64,000 bases of DNA from CAG-390 sp045543615 (GCA_045543615.1 JAZPXL010000005.1:1-64000); one strand, 5' to 3'. Positions 9,392-18,495 are shown, counted from the first letter of the stretch. A program made the numbers and translations. Notes: generated by a model from the sequence alone, not told the origin.

Positions 9392-10210
9392 TTATGTGGT
9401 AAGCAGTTTTCTTCTCTTCTTTTCCGGCAGATATGACATAACGGGGATTCTCTCTCCGCAAATTCGTCTTGCCACCTCGTCGAATGCGGCGGCCGCCATC
9501 GCTTTATCCTGTTCTATCTCATAAGCGAGCTTTCCTGATTCTTGTGCAAGCTCAAGCTTTGGAGAATTTGGTATAACACCAATGAGTTGAATATGCGTTC
9601 TGTCTATCAAAGAATTAAGTCCCGGGCGATTGCCACGCAGCACCTCATCGGAGTCATATCTGTTGATAATTAGATATTGCTCGTCAACTCCAAGATCCGA
9701 GAGCAGATATCCCGTCTTCTCAGCACCTCTTACAGAGGTTGGCTGATGGGATGCAACGATAAAAGCTGCATCAGCCGACGGAGCTGTAAGCGATAGTGTA
9801 TCATCGGATGCACCGGGTGTATCAATAAAGACATATTCGCAGGAAAATTCCTTTGCTGCTGCATCGACAGCCTCGGCAAAGGCTTGTGGTGTTATCGGAT
9901 CACGCTTGACGAGTGGTGCGGCAATAAACGTGAGTCTTTCCTCACGGGAGTCTATTATTGCAGCTCTCGCTGCACTAACTCTTCCCATAACAAGATCACA
10001 GATGTCATATACAACGCTATCTTCGCATCCAAGTATAAGGTCAAGTGAGCGATTTGAAAAGTCGCAATCCACAACCAGCACTCTTTTTCCAAGTGTTGCA
10101 AGGGCCATAGCCATATTTGCCGTAACCGTCGACTTTCCTATTCCACCCTTGCAGGAGGTAACAAGATATGTTTTATATGATCGTCCGCTGTGTGCGCCCG
10201 TTGTTTTCAT
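9392..10210 (-). CDS. MinD/ParA-family ATPase
   Basis: 272 residues from the ATG at 10210. A start further upstream is excluded because the promoter (10241-10270) lies inside that extension, and GGAGAGG sits just before this ATG. The deviant Walker A motif KGGIGKST (residues 21-28) with both lysines, VLVVDCDFSNRSLDLIL and the FIDTPG switch place it with the septum-site MinD / chromosome-partitioning ParA ATPases. No MinC or MinE neighbour is present. The C-terminus (EKKRRKLLTT) is basic but does not look like the classical MinD amphipathic membrane helix. The partner and role are unclear. It is followed by the methylglyoxal-synthase-like gene. Confidence 0.85.
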   Translation of the reverse strand: MKTTGAHSGRSYKTYLVTSCKGGIGKSTVTANMAMALATLGKRVLVVDCDFSNRSLDLILGCEDSVVYDICDLVMGRVSAARAAIIDSREERLTFIAAPLVKRDPITPQAFAEAVDAAAKEFSCEYVFIDTPGASDDTLSLTAPSADAAFIVASHQPTSVRGAEKTGYLLSDLGVDEQYLIINRYDSDEVLRGNRPGLNSLIDRTHIQLIGVIPNSPKLELAQESGKLAYEIEQDKAMAAAAFDEVARRICGERIPVMSYLPEKKRRKLLTT

Positions 10211-10240
10211 ATCAGCACCTCTCCACATAAAAGATATATT

Positions 10241-10270
10241 ATTATACCATACAAAAGTGGGTTGTGTCAA
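10241..10270 (-). promoter_or_regulatory. Sigma-A promoter of the MinD-like gene
   Basis: Minus strand: TTGACA (10265-10270), 18-base spacer, TATAAT (10241-10246). The start codon at 10210 is about 30 bases downstream, so the transcript has a short leader. Confidence 0.88.
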
Positions 10271-10340
10271 TCACAAACGGGAATTTTTTTGTTCCGATAG
10301 AAAACTTTTTCGCTTGCGCCTGTGGGTATATCCTTTATTA

Positions 10341-10892
10341 TCAGTCGGGATACACAGCACGACATCCACCGATGAGCTTTGGACGGGTGCGAGCGCAAAC
10401 GACACAGGCCTCACCGATCTGCTTTTCACTGATCCTCACGGGGACAGCAACAGCACGAAGGTGCATTCCGATAAGTGTAAGTCCTATATCCATACCTGCA
10501 TCGGCAGAAATAGTCTCAACAGCGCAGGGACAGTCAAGCTCTGCCCAGACACGTGTTGCCCAAGAGCCGCCGGCGTGTGGCTGAGGAATTACGCAAACCT
10601 CGCAAAGACGGAGGTGCTCTGCGCATTCACGATCAACTATTATCGCACGATTGAGATGCTCGCAGCACTGCGCTGCAAGGTATATTCCTCTCTCCTTTAA
10701 AATGGGAGCTATGCCCGAATAAATCGCCTCTGCGGCCTCAGCTGAGGAGTTCTTACCGATATGACCACCGACAACCTCTGAGGTTGAGCAGCCTACAACC
10801 AAAACGGATCCTCTCTTGAGGTCAGCAGCTTCCAAAAGCTCAAGCACAGCATTCTCTGCCTGTTTTTTTACCTGTTCAAAAAACTCATTCAT
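10341..10892 (-). CDS. UPF0340 (YwlG/TIGR01440) family protein
   Basis: 183 residues, the usual length of this small Firmicute family of unknown function. Recognisable parts are SVLVVGCSTSEVVGGHIGKNSS, AAQCCEHLNRAI, IPQPHAGGSWATRVW and the Cys pair near the C-terminus. It sits between nagB and the MinD-like gene, all on the minus strand; AGAGGCGC precedes the ATG by a few bases. No biochemical role can be assigned from sequence. Confidence 0.88.
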   Translation of the reverse strand: MNEFFEQVKKQAENAVLELLEAADLKRGSVLVVGCSTSEVVGGHIGKNSSAEAAEAIYSGIAPILKERGIYLAAQCCEHLNRAIIVDRECAEHLRLCEVCVIPQPHAGGSWATRVWAELDCPCAVETISADAGMDIGLTLIGMHLRAVAVPVRISEKQIGEACVVCARTRPKLIGGCRAVYPD

Positions 10893-10953
10893 AATGCGCC
10901 TCTTATTTTTACGTCATTTAGAAAATTGTCAAAATTGTGTTCTGTTTTCGTAC

Positions 10954-11688
10954 TTATCCGTTATATGCCGCCTCGTCGCAGAAGACATAGAGATCGCTGT
11001 GAGCACGAAGGAGTGTTACGGGAATATTTGTGGTGTACTTATTATCAAGAAGAGCCATAAGTGCATCGTGTTTTTCCTTACCCGACACTACAAGAACTAT
11101 TGTTTTAGCCGACATAATATTGTCGATACCCATTGTGATTGCGTGGCGCGGAACATCGTCTCTGCTCTCAAAGAAACGGGAGTTTGCGTCAATTGTGCTC
11201 TCGCAAAGCTCTGTCAGGTGTGTTGCACCAAGAAGCGTGTCAGACGGCTCGTTAAATCCGATATGACCGTTTCTGCCAACGCCGAGAAGCTGAACGCCGA
11301 TACCACCTGCAGCAACGATTTCTGCATCGTAAGCTTCGCAGAACGCCACGGGATCTTCGCATTTTCCGTCGGGAACACGGGTGTTTTCCTTATTGATATT
11401 TACGTGGTCAAAAAGATGCTCATCCATAAAGCGACGGTAGCTCTGTTCGTGAGTCGGCTCGATGGGGTAATACTCATCGAGGTTATAAGTTCTGATATTT
11501 GAAAAGTCAATAATACCTGCATTATAATCCGACACAAGGCACTCATAAAGGCCCTCGGGGGATGAGCCGGTAGCGAGTCCAAGAATACCACTCGGATTGT
11601 CCTTAATATAATCTGTGAAAATGTCTGCTGCGCGACGAGACATCTCGTCGTAATCTTTACATACAATTACTCTTTCTTTAGTAAGCAT
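10954..11688 (-). CDS. nagB: Glucosamine-6-phosphate deaminase
   Basis: 244 residues from the ATG at 11688. Two ATGs upstream of it are too close to, or precede, the GAGG ribosome binding site. The enzyme turns glucosamine-6-phosphate into fructose-6-phosphate and ammonia, feeding amino sugars from wall turnover or diet into glycolysis. Hallmarks are LATGSSPEGLY (about 38-48), YNLDEYY (Asp71 and Asp/Glu pair), LLGVGRNGHIGFNEP (about 134-148) and AITMGIDNIMSAK. No nagA is adjacent. It has its own promoter with an inverted repeat around the -10, so repression is plausible. Confidence 0.96.
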   Translation of the reverse strand: MLTKERVIVCKDYDEMSRRAADIFTDYIKDNPSGILGLATGSSPEGLYECLVSDYNAGIIDFSNIRTYNLDEYYPIEPTHEQSYRRFMDEHLFDHVNINKENTRVPDGKCEDPVAFCEAYDAEIVAAGGIGVQLLGVGRNGHIGFNEPSDTLLGATHLTELCESTIDANSRFFESRDDVPRHAITMGIDNIMSAKTIVLVVSGKEKHDALMALLDNKYTTNIPVTLLRAHSDLYVFCDEAAYNG

Positions 11689-11714
11689 TATCATTACCTC
11701 ATTATATATTTGTG

Positions 11715-11768
11715 TGCGCAAGTATAAGCACATATATATATTATACTATCTTGCGCATTATAATTCAA
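11715..11768 (-). promoter_or_regulatory. nagB promoter flanked by an inverted repeat
   Basis: Minus strand: TTGAAT (11763-11768), 17-base spacer, TATAAT (11740-11745). A perfect 8-bp inverted repeat, TGCGCAAG (11715-11722) and CTTGCGCA (11750-11757), has one arm in the spacer and one just downstream of the start site, 27 bases apart. This resembles an operator for a dimeric regulator. Between 11769 and 11887 I see nothing else. Confidence 0.75.
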
Positions 11769-11887
11769 CCCTTTTATCCTTTTTTTTCGACTTTATTCTC
11801 TCATTCTCCCATCCCCATTCATATACTGATAACGAGGGCAACCTCAAAAATCAATAATAATAAAGAATGTCAGAAAGGATAAAAGCT

Positions 11888-12736
11888 ATGGCAACATTTT
11901 TCAACAGAGCCACCCTGACCTACGGCACAAACTCGATTACCTCTAATACCGTAAGTGGCGAGCTTGTCGGTGCGCTCACCGTAACTAAAAACGCATCAAT
12001 TGACGAATATGTCCTCGGAAGCGTTCTGACCTACGGCATCTCTCTTGTAAATTCCGGAACGAGTGCGATAAACTCTCTTACTCTAAGTGATGACCTCGGA
12101 CTTTTTACAAACAGCGTCGGCGTACAGGTCAGACCTCTGACCTATATTGACGGTTCAATTCTGTACTATCAAAATGGTGTGCTTTCGCCCACACCTGCAA
12201 TAGTCACAGGTTCACCACTCGTTCTGACGGGAATAAGCGTTCCCGCCGGTGGCTCTGCAATTATAGTATATAACGCTCGTGTCAATGATTATGCAGAGCT
12301 TGAGGTCGGTGGCGAAATAACCAATACCGTAACCATCGCCGGTACTGCGCTTGATGACAACACGGCAACGGAAACTGTGACTGCCGCACAGACTCCTCTG
12401 CTCTCAATTCTCAAGTCGCTCTCGCCCGAATCCGTAACTGAGAACGGTCAGCTGACTTATACTCTGCTTATTGAAAACAGAGGCAACACCGAGGCTGATG
12501 GTGCGCTTACCGTAAGTGACACATTCGATCCCATTCTCACCTCCATTACAGTCACCTACAACGGCATAGTCTGGACTGAAGGAACAGAGTACACTTATGA
12601 TGAGAGCACAGGTGAGTTCACCACGCTTGACGGTGCTATTACCGTACCTGCCGCAAGCTACACCACAGATCCCACAACCGGTGAGGTCAGCGTTGCCCCG
12701 GGAGTGGCAACAATTCGCATCACAGGAACAGTATAA
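11888..12736 (+). CDS. Double DUF11-domain repeat protein without signal peptide
   Basis: 282 residues from the ATG at 11888, chosen because AGAAAGGAT lies 7 bases before it; an in-frame ATG 21 bases upstream overlaps that site. Two DUF11/conserved-repeat domains of about 120 residues each are seen (residues ~25-155 and ~165-280). Shared features are KNASIDEYVLGSVLTYGISL versus KSLSPESVTENGQLTYTLLI, then a Leu-Thr-Val-x-Asp strand (LTLSDDLG versus LTVSDTFD). The composition is Thr/Ser/Val-rich, with no cysteine, no signal peptide and no sorting signal. Tandem DUF11 proteins of about 29 kDa are known from clostridial spore appendages, so a spore-surface or structural role is possible. It stands alone between two leftward genes. 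Confidence 0.8.
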   Translation: MATFFNRATLTYGTNSITSNTVSGELVGALTVTKNASIDEYVLGSVLTYGISLVNSGTSAINSLTLSDDLGLFTNSVGVQVRPLTYIDGSILYYQNGVLSPTPAIVTGSPLVLTGISVPAGGSAIIVYNARVNDYAELEVGGEITNTVTIAGTALDDNTATETVTAAQTPLLSILKSLSPESVTENGQLTYTLLIENRGNTEADGALTVSDTFDPILTSITVTYNGIVWTEGTEYTYDESTGEFTTLDGAITVPAASYTTDPTTGEVSVAPGVATIRITGTV

Positions 12737-12747
12737 GAAAGGAAAAC

Positions 12748-12778
12748 AAAAAGAGTGAGTCGCAAAAGCGACTCACTC
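12748..12778 (-). terminator. Terminator of the ispH/S1 operon
   Basis: A perfect 11-bp stem GAGTGAGTCGC / GCGACTCACTC with an AAAA loop (12753-12778) is followed on the minus strand by five T's (12748-12752). It may also stop the rightward DUF11 gene, although the plus strand lacks a T run. Confidence 0.88.
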
Positions 12779-12793
12779 GATTATATAATCCGA

Positions 12794-14860
12794 TTACTCA
12801 GCGTCTGCCTCGTCAGCGTAGCCGTCATCAGAATCATCATCAGCCGTATCATCATTCTCTTCAAGAAGAGCCTTGATGGAGAGGCTTACTCTCTGCTGTT
12901 CGTCATCGATCTTGATAATCTTAACAGTTACCTGCTGACCTGCAGCAAGAACGTCAGCGGGATTCTCAACGCGTGTAAGAGCGATCTGAGAAACGTGGAT
13001 AAGACCGTCAACATCATCTGTAATACGAGCGAATGCGCCGTATGTCATAATGCTGGAGATAGTTACGTCAAGAACGTCACCCTCTGCATACTGGGACTTG
13101 AATACCTTCCAGGGCTGTGTATCCTCTGTGCGATAGCCAAGTGTGATCTGCTTCTTCTCAAGGTCGAAGGACTTAACAAATACTGTGATCTCGTCACCAA
13201 TGCTAAGAATGTCTGCAGGCTTATGTACAGGTCTCCAGGACATTTCCTTCTTATGAAGCATACCATCTACACCACCGAGATCGATGAATGCGCCGTAATC
13301 GGTCATTCCTCTTACCTTACCGGTGTAATACTTGCCAACTTCAATTTCAGACCAGAACTGCTCAGCGAGAGCACGACGCTCTTCTCTGGATGCAGCACGG
13401 ATAGAACCAACAGCACTCTTGCCCTGGCCCTTCAGCTCAATTACCTTGAACTTAACGGTCTGTCCAACGATGGAAGAAAGATCTCCACCCTTGGGAACAT
13501 TTGTCTGCGATGCAGGAACAAAGATACGTGCGCCGTAAATCTTTATTACAACACCACCCTTGACGGCCTCGGCTACTACGCCCTCAAGTGTTTCGCCGCT
13601 ATCCTTAGCCTCTACTACGAGATGCCAATTGCGGTCGAGGTCTGCGCGCTTCTTGGAAACCATTGCGCAACCATCTACATCGCTGACGCGGATAACAAAT
13701 ACTTCTATCTCGTCACCGATCTTGTACTCGTCTCTCAGCTTCAGAGAAGCATCGTCGGATATCTGATCGGCGGTCAGTATGCCGGTAACCTTTGCACCGA
13801 GGTCGAGTTTGATCTCAACATCGTTTACTGCAATTACAGTACCGGTAACGGTGTCTCCTGATGTTAGTGTCTTGACTGCTGAGTCGAGCATTTCGTCAAA
13901 GCTTGCGTTTACCTCCGCCATTTCTGCCTTGTCGAGTTTAATTTCGCTCATTTTGTTGTATACCTCCTCTATTATGTCGCCGGGTGTTGATGCTCCGGCA
14001 ACAATTCCCACTCTTGATGGGATGCTCGGAATTTTTCCGTCAAGCTCTTGCGGCTCCGAAATAAGCAGGGTGTTTGCACATTTTTCCCTACAAATCGAGT
14101 ATAGCTTTGCGGTGTTTGAGCTGTCTCGTCCGCCGATGACGATAACCAAATCGCACTCCGCAGCAAGCGTTGTCGCTTCAAGCTGGCGAATTTCCGTAAC
14201 ATTACATATTGTATCAAAAATTATCGCATTTGTATATAGTTTTTTGATAATTTCTAATGATTTTTTCCATTCAGCACTTTTTTGGGTGGTTTGTGCTACC
14301 ACAATTGGTGCCATTTTGTCAGATTTTGGCAAAATTCTTTGTTCTACGGCTTTTTCGATTTCCTCTGCATTTGCAAAGGCGAAACGCTTACCGTTGAAGT
14401 AGCTGAGTATTCCGATGACCTCAGGGTGCTCGGACGAGCCTATGACAATCAGCATTCGCTCGCCGTCATCCTCGCCGTCGCTGTTTTCCGTTGCTATCCG
14501 ATGAATTTTTTTGACATACGGACAGGTGCAGTCGATATATGAGAATCCCTCATATCTTTCCGACAGAGCTTTGAGCTTCTCTTCGGTTTCCTTTGTAATG
14601 CCGTGTGCTCTGACAAACACAACGGCAGGACTACCAAGGACGGTTGACTCAGCAATTTCATCAATTGCCTGTGGTTCTATCACACGCACTCCCTGTTCGT
14701 AAAGTCGTGCGTTATAGGTATCGTTATGGATCAGCTTGCCGAGGGTAAATATTCGCTCGCCTCCACCCTCTGCAATTTTCTTTTCGATCATATCAGTTGC
14801 ACGCTTTACGCCGAAGCAAAATCCTGCGTGAGGTGCAACTCTGACAATTCTCTCACTCAT
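12794..14860 (-). CDS. ispH: Fused 4-hydroxy-3-methylbut-2-enyl diphosphate reductase / ribosomal protein S1
   Basis: 688 residues. Residues 1-305 are IspH, the Fe-S enzyme of the last MEP-pathway step that makes IPP and DMAPP. The three cluster cysteines are at 15 (GFCFGVKRA), 113 (CTCPYVKKIH) and 219 (FDTICNVT), with RAHGI and ASTPGDIIEEV also present. Residues about 330-660 hold four S1 RNA-binding domains, for example GTVIAVNDVEIKLDLGAKVTG and GKVRGMTDYGAFIDLGGVDG, ending in an acidic tail. This fusion is a known clostridial arrangement. The ATG at 14860 has GGAGGAGAAG upstream and overlaps the plsC stop by 8 bases, so translation is likely coupled. Confidence 0.96.
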   Translation of the reverse strand: MSERIVRVAPHAGFCFGVKRATDMIEKKIAEGGGERIFTLGKLIHNDTYNARLYEQGVRVIEPQAIDEIAESTVLGSPAVVFVRAHGITKETEEKLKALSERYEGFSYIDCTCPYVKKIHRIATENSDGEDDGERMLIVIGSSEHPEVIGILSYFNGKRFAFANAEEIEKAVEQRILPKSDKMAPIVVAQTTQKSAEWKKSLEIIKKLYTNAIIFDTICNVTEIRQLEATTLAAECDLVIVIGGRDSSNTAKLYSICREKCANTLLISEPQELDGKIPSIPSRVGIVAGASTPGDIIEEVYNKMSEIKLDKAEMAEVNASFDEMLDSAVKTLTSGDTVTGTVIAVNDVEIKLDLGAKVTGILTADQISDDASLKLRDEYKIGDEIEVFVIRVSDVDGCAMVSKKRADLDRNWHLVVEAKDSGETLEGVVAEAVKGGVVIKIYGARIFVPASQTNVPKGGDLSSIVGQTVKFKVIELKGQGKSAVGSIRAASREERRALAEQFWSEIEVGKYYTGKVRGMTDYGAFIDLGGVDGMLHKKEMSWRPVHKPADILSIGDEITVFVKSFDLEKKQITLGYRTEDTQPWKVFKSQYAEGDVLDVTISSIMTYGAFARITDDVDGLIHVSQIALTRVENPADVLAAGQQVTVKIIKIDDEQQRVSLSIKALLEENDDTADDDSDDGYADEADAE

Positions 14861-15485
14861 TCTTCTCCTCCACGCCCGTATCTGCCAAATCACAGATCTT
14901 TGAGAAAATGTAGTTTGAGATTTCAGCTGCGCTCTCCCTCTGTCCACCGTCCGTATATTCCTCATAGCTTATCGGCTTGCCGATTATGACCTTTACAGGA
15001 CCGAACAATGTAAGCTTATTCTTTTTGGTTTTGATATAAACAGGAAGGACTGCAGCCTTCGATCTTGATGCTATAAGACCTGCTCCGCCTCTGACGGGAG
15101 TGGTTTTGGGATCAACGCCCTTTCTGCGTGTTCCCTGCGGAAAGAGACCAACAGAATAGCCCTCACCAAGCATTCTTATTGATTTTTTAAGAACGCCTGC
15201 ATCAGCTCCATTTCTCTCTACGGGGAATGCACCGAGCTTTAAGAGGAGCGAGGAGAATACGGGTATTTTGAACAGCTCAGCCTTTGCCATAAATCTCGGC
15301 TGTTGCTGTCGCATTGCCGCACAGATAAAAAGCGGGTCGAGCATTGATATATGATTCGCGCACACAAGGTACGTTCCATCCGAAAGCTTGGGCTCGTTGT
15401 CCCTGCCTTTGAATGATACCCAGAACAGAAATCTTACGATTCCTATAAGGCAGAATCGAACAACTATATAGAATTTACTCTTCAT
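14853..15485 (-). CDS. plsC: 1-acyl-sn-glycerol-3-phosphate acyltransferase
   Basis: 210 residues from the ATG at 15485, which has GGAGG five bases upstream and overlaps the cmk stop. It acylates lysophosphatidic acid to phosphatidic acid at the membrane. The acyltransferase motif NHxxxxD is seen as NHISMLD, the second block as FPQGTRRKG, and an N-terminal hydrophobic segment (FYIVVRFCLIGIVRFLFWV) anchors the protein. The neighbours cmk and ispH/S1 reproduce a gene order common in Firmicutes. Confidence 0.93.
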   Translation of the reverse strand: MKSKFYIVVRFCLIGIVRFLFWVSFKGRDNEPKLSDGTYLVCANHISMLDPLFICAAMRQQQPRFMAKAELFKIPVFSSLLLKLGAFPVERNGADAGVLKKSIRMLGEGYSVGLFPQGTRRKGVDPKTTPVRGGAGLIASRSKAAVLPVYIKTKKNKLTLFGPVKVIIGKPISYEEYTDGGQRESAAEISNYIFSKICDLADTGVEEKNE

Positions 15486-16182
15486 CAATTGCCTCCGATA
15501 TACCGAGCTTGTCCGCAACTATTGCCATAACAGCTGCAAGCGACTGTTCGGGTGTATATCCGGAATTATTGAGCAGGACTGCATCGTCTGCGGGCTTCAG
15601 CGGAGCAACTGCTCTCTCGCTGTCACGAGTATCTCTTTCTATAATGTCTGCGAGTATCTTTTCATAGTCAGCGTCCTGACCCTTTTGGCGAAGTTCTAAA
15701 GTGCGTCGCTCAGCTCTCTCCTCGGCAGATGCCGTAAGGAAAATCTTGAGCTGTGCATCAGGAAGAATAACTGTTCCGATATCTCTGCCATCCATAATGA
15801 CATTGTTCTTCTCTGCTATGCTTCTTTGCATATCAAACAGGTACTCTCTGACTCTCGGGATTGCCGAAACAGCCGATGCGTAGTGCGATATTTCGTGCTC
15901 ACGGATCTTGTCTCCAAGGCATTCTCCGTCGAGATACATATACTGATGCCCATCCTCAAAGCGTGCCTCGACCAAAATTCTATCAAGCATATCAGCAACT
16001 CCGATGGCATCATCGGGTGCGATACCCTCTCTGCGCGCCGCATATCCCACGGTGCGATATATCGCTCCTGTATCAACGTAAGCAAAGCCGAGCTTTGCCG
16101 CAAGATTCTTTGCAAGCGTACTCTTTCCGGCTCCACCGGGGCCATCGATAGCAATCTTCAAGGTTACTGCATTATCACTCAT
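15475..16182 (-). CDS. cmk: Cytidylate kinase
   Basis: 235 residues. It phosphorylates CMP and dCMP with ATP. The P-loop IDGPGGAGKST is near residues 10-20, followed by YVDTGAIYRTVGYAA, DGRDIGTVILPDA and the LID region ERAERRTLELRQKG. Full length for the family. The stop overlaps the plsC start. CGGAGT precedes the ATG. It is the third gene of the run that begins with rpiR. Confidence 0.96.
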   Translation of the reverse strand: MSDNAVTLKIAIDGPGGAGKSTLAKNLAAKLGFAYVDTGAIYRTVGYAARREGIAPDDAIGVADMLDRILVEARFEDGHQYMYLDGECLGDKIREHEISHYASAVSAIPRVREYLFDMQRSIAEKNNVIMDGRDIGTVILPDAQLKIFLTASAEERAERRTLELRQKGQDADYEKILADIIERDTRDSERAVAPLKPADDAVLLNNSGYTPEQSLAAVMAIVADKLGISEAIDEE

Positions 16183-16276
16183 TATAATAGACTCCGTTTT
16201 TCAAGAAATGTTTCACTTTTTCTTGCTTATTTACAAATTATTAAATTGCTGATTATTCAAGCAAAACGTAATTTCT

Positions 16277-17539
16277 TTATTTTACTGCGGCGTTGGCGGC
16301 AAGGAATGCTGTTGACCACGCAATCTGGAGGTTATAGCCTCCCGTGTATCCGTCGATATCAATAATCTCTCCTGCAAAGAAGAGTCCCTTCGATATCTTC
16401 GATTCCATTGTTTTAGGATCAATTTCGGAGGTCGGAATGCCTCCTCTTGTAATTATTGCCTCATCAATTGAGCGAAGCGACGACAGTGGCACAACAAAGC
16501 GTTTCAGCGTGCCGGCAATGATTCGCCTCATTTCCTTTGTAATAGAATGCACCTTTGTTTCAGGAGCTATCCCCGTCATCTCAACAAACGGCGCAATCAT
16601 CTTTGATGGTAACAGGTCGCCTAAAGCATTTATGATATCCCTATTTTTATATTTTGCAAAATCGGACAGAAGCCTTGCGTCAAGCGTTGCTTCATCAAGT
16701 GCGGGCTTGAGGTCAATATGTACTTCGTAATCAGCAATTCTATCCGGCTCAAGTCTTGCTGATGCCGAGAGTGCCATAGGGCCTGTGAGTCCGAAATGTG
16801 TAAACATTATCTCGCCAAAATCGTCATAGACGCATTTGCCGTTCTTTTTCTCCACAACCCGTAGTGCAACATTCTTAAGCGAAAGCCCCTGCATTGATGG
16901 GCAGAGCTTTCCCGGTGAAACGAGCGGCACGAGGGATGGCGAGAGGCGAGTCGGATGGTGTCCAAGCTTTTCGGCAAATCTGTAACCGTCACCACTTGAG
17001 CCTGTTCTTGGGTACGAAAGACCTCCGGTGCAGATTATAACACGGTCATAGGCATACCCATCATTCCCTCCGCCTGCATAGACAAGATATTCGCCGCTGT
17101 CAGCTTTTTCGATTCTGTCAACCGAAAGGCCGACAACTCTTGCTCCTGAGTTCTCAACATCACGCACAAGAGCTCTGACGACATCTGATGCCTTGTCGGA
17201 CTCAGGGAACACACGTCTTCCTCTCTCGACCTTTAGGGGCACGCCGAGGTATTCAAAATGCTCCATAACCCTTGAGGGTGGAAAAGCTGAATATGCGGCG
17301 TATAGGAAGCGTGGATTTCTCGGAATATTTTCAAGGAATTCGTCTCTTGTGCAATCGTTTGTGATATTGCATCTCCCCTTGCCTGTTATTCCAAGCTTTC
17401 TGCCCAAACGATCCCTACCGTTCTTTTCATATAAAGTAACATTTGCGCCTGCATACGCAGAGAAGGCGGCGGCCGCCATACCTGCGGCACCGCCGCCTAT
17501 CACGGCTATGCGAAGTCCTTCTCTGTTCTGTTTGGGCAT
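16277..17539 (-). CDS. FAD-dependent oxidoreductase, HI0933/YhiN (BaiN-like) family
   Basis: 420 residues. The N-terminal dinucleotide-binding loop IAVIGGGAAGMAAAAFSA (residues 10-27) is followed by the family signature RLGRKLGITGKGRCNITND and, at the C-terminus, FFAGEIIDIDGYTGGYNLQIAWSTA. Members are flavoproteins annotated as aminoacetone oxidase or BaiN-like (bile-acid 7-dehydroxylation) enzymes; the substrate here cannot be inferred. It lies 26 bases after rpiR and 94 before cmk on the same strand. Confidence 0.9.
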   Translation of the reverse strand: MPKQNREGLRIAVIGGGAAGMAAAAFSAYAGANVTLYEKNGRDRLGRKLGITGKGRCNITNDCTRDEFLENIPRNPRFLYAAYSAFPPSRVMEHFEYLGVPLKVERGRRVFPESDKASDVVRALVRDVENSGARVVGLSVDRIEKADSGEYLVYAGGGNDGYAYDRVIICTGGLSYPRTGSSGDGYRFAEKLGHHPTRLSPSLVPLVSPGKLCPSMQGLSLKNVALRVVEKKNGKCVYDDFGEIMFTHFGLTGPMALSASARLEPDRIADYEVHIDLKPALDEATLDARLLSDFAKYKNRDIINALGDLLPSKMIAPFVEMTGIAPETKVHSITKEMRRIIAGTLKRFVVPLSSLRSIDEAIITRGGIPTSEIDPKTMESKISKGLFFAGEIIDIDGYTGGYNLQIAWSTAFLAANAAVK

Positions 17540-17565
17540 TTTTATTCTCCGAGCGAATTTCGCTT

Positions 17566-18429
17566 TTAGTTCTGTGTTTTATCGTAGACCTCGTACTCGT
17601 CCCAGATCTTCTCAAGCTTTTCAAAGCGCACTCTGATGTCATCCATCTTTCTTCTTGATACTGCAACTATGATTGCATTGATGATCGAAAGAGGGGCAAC
17701 AAGTGAGTCAACAAATGAGACGAGGTCGCTTCTGGCAAGCAGAAGCTGATCTGCAACAGCAGCAATAGGTGACTGCTTACTGTCTGTAAGCGAGACAACA
17801 TCTGCACCTGCGTTGTGTGCATATTCAACGGCATTTACGATACGCTTTGAGTATCTTGGGAAGCTTATCGCAATAAGCACATCCTTATCGCTAATACTCA
17901 TAATCTGCTCAAACATCTCGCTTCCCGAGGTTGTCTGAACAAATTTCACATTATCAAATATCATTCTGAAGTTGAAGTTCAGAAAGCCTGCAAGTGACGA
18001 GGAGGAACGCACACCGATTATGTAAATCTTCTCTGCCTTTACGATAGCATCGACAGCGGCATCAAACGCTTCTCTGTCAATGTCCTCAAGAGTTCTGCGT
18101 ATTCTCTCAGCGTCGCTGACAAGTATTTTTTCAAGCACATCTCCGTCGCCTATAAGCGAGTTTGTAACCTCAACACGCTGTACCGACGTAAGCTTCATTC
18201 TGATAAGCTCCTGCAGCGAGCGTTGCATCTCAGGGTATCCTTCAAATCCAAGCTCATTTGCAAAGCGAACGACGGTGGACTCTGACACACCAACTATTGC
18301 ACCCATTTTTGAAGCAGTCATATACGCCGCCTTATCATAGTGCTCAAGTATAAAGTTTGCAATTCTCTTCTGGCCCTTCGAAAAAGTAGCCATATTCTCT
18401 TCAATAAGTGTAATCAGGTTCTTTACCAT
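17566..18429 (-). CDS. MurR/RpiR-family transcriptional regulator
   Basis: 287 residues from the ATG at 18429, which has GGAGG six bases upstream and a promoter at 18467-18495; longer in-frame starts would run through that promoter. An N-terminal RpiR helix-turn-helix (ASKMGAIVGVSESTVVRFANELGFEGYPEMQ, about residues 37-70) precedes a SIS sugar-phosphate isomerase-type domain (KIYIIGVRSSSSLAGFLNFNF onward). Such regulators sense phosphosugars. There is no obvious sugar catabolic gene next to it; nagB and murE are in the wider neighbourhood. Confidence 0.93.
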   Translation of the reverse strand: MVKNLITLIEENMATFSKGQKRIANFILEHYDKAAYMTASKMGAIVGVSESTVVRFANELGFEGYPEMQRSLQELIRMKLTSVQRVEVTNSLIGDGDVLEKILVSDAERIRRTLEDIDREAFDAAVDAIVKAEKIYIIGVRSSSSLAGFLNFNFRMIFDNVKFVQTTSGSEMFEQIMSISDKDVLIAISFPRYSKRIVNAVEYAHNAGADVVSLTDSKQSPIAAVADQLLLARSDLVSFVDSLVAPLSIINAIIVAVSRRKMDDIRVRFEKLEKIWDEYEVYDKTQN

Positions 18430-18466
18430 AGTCAGCCTCCATAATCCGTGCAGTCGCACAACCATC

Positions 18467-18495
18467 ATTATAAACCAATCGTGCAAAAATGTCAA
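18467..18495 (-). promoter_or_regulatory. Sigma-A promoter of the rpiR - ispH operon
   Basis: Minus strand: TTGACA (18490-18495), 17-base spacer, TATAAT (18467-18472), matching consensus in both boxes. The start codon of rpiR follows 38 bases downstream. Confidence 0.92.

Noticed and set aside
10211..10270. An N-terminal extension of the MinD-like protein from an in-frame start at 10270
   Set aside because: It would place the -35 and -10 boxes inside the coding region; the ATG at 10210 has a good ribosome binding site.
12755..13861. Long open frame on the plus strand (368 codons) opposite ispH/S1
   Set aside because: It is the antisense of well-recognised S1 domains, has no ribosome binding site and no recognisable domain.
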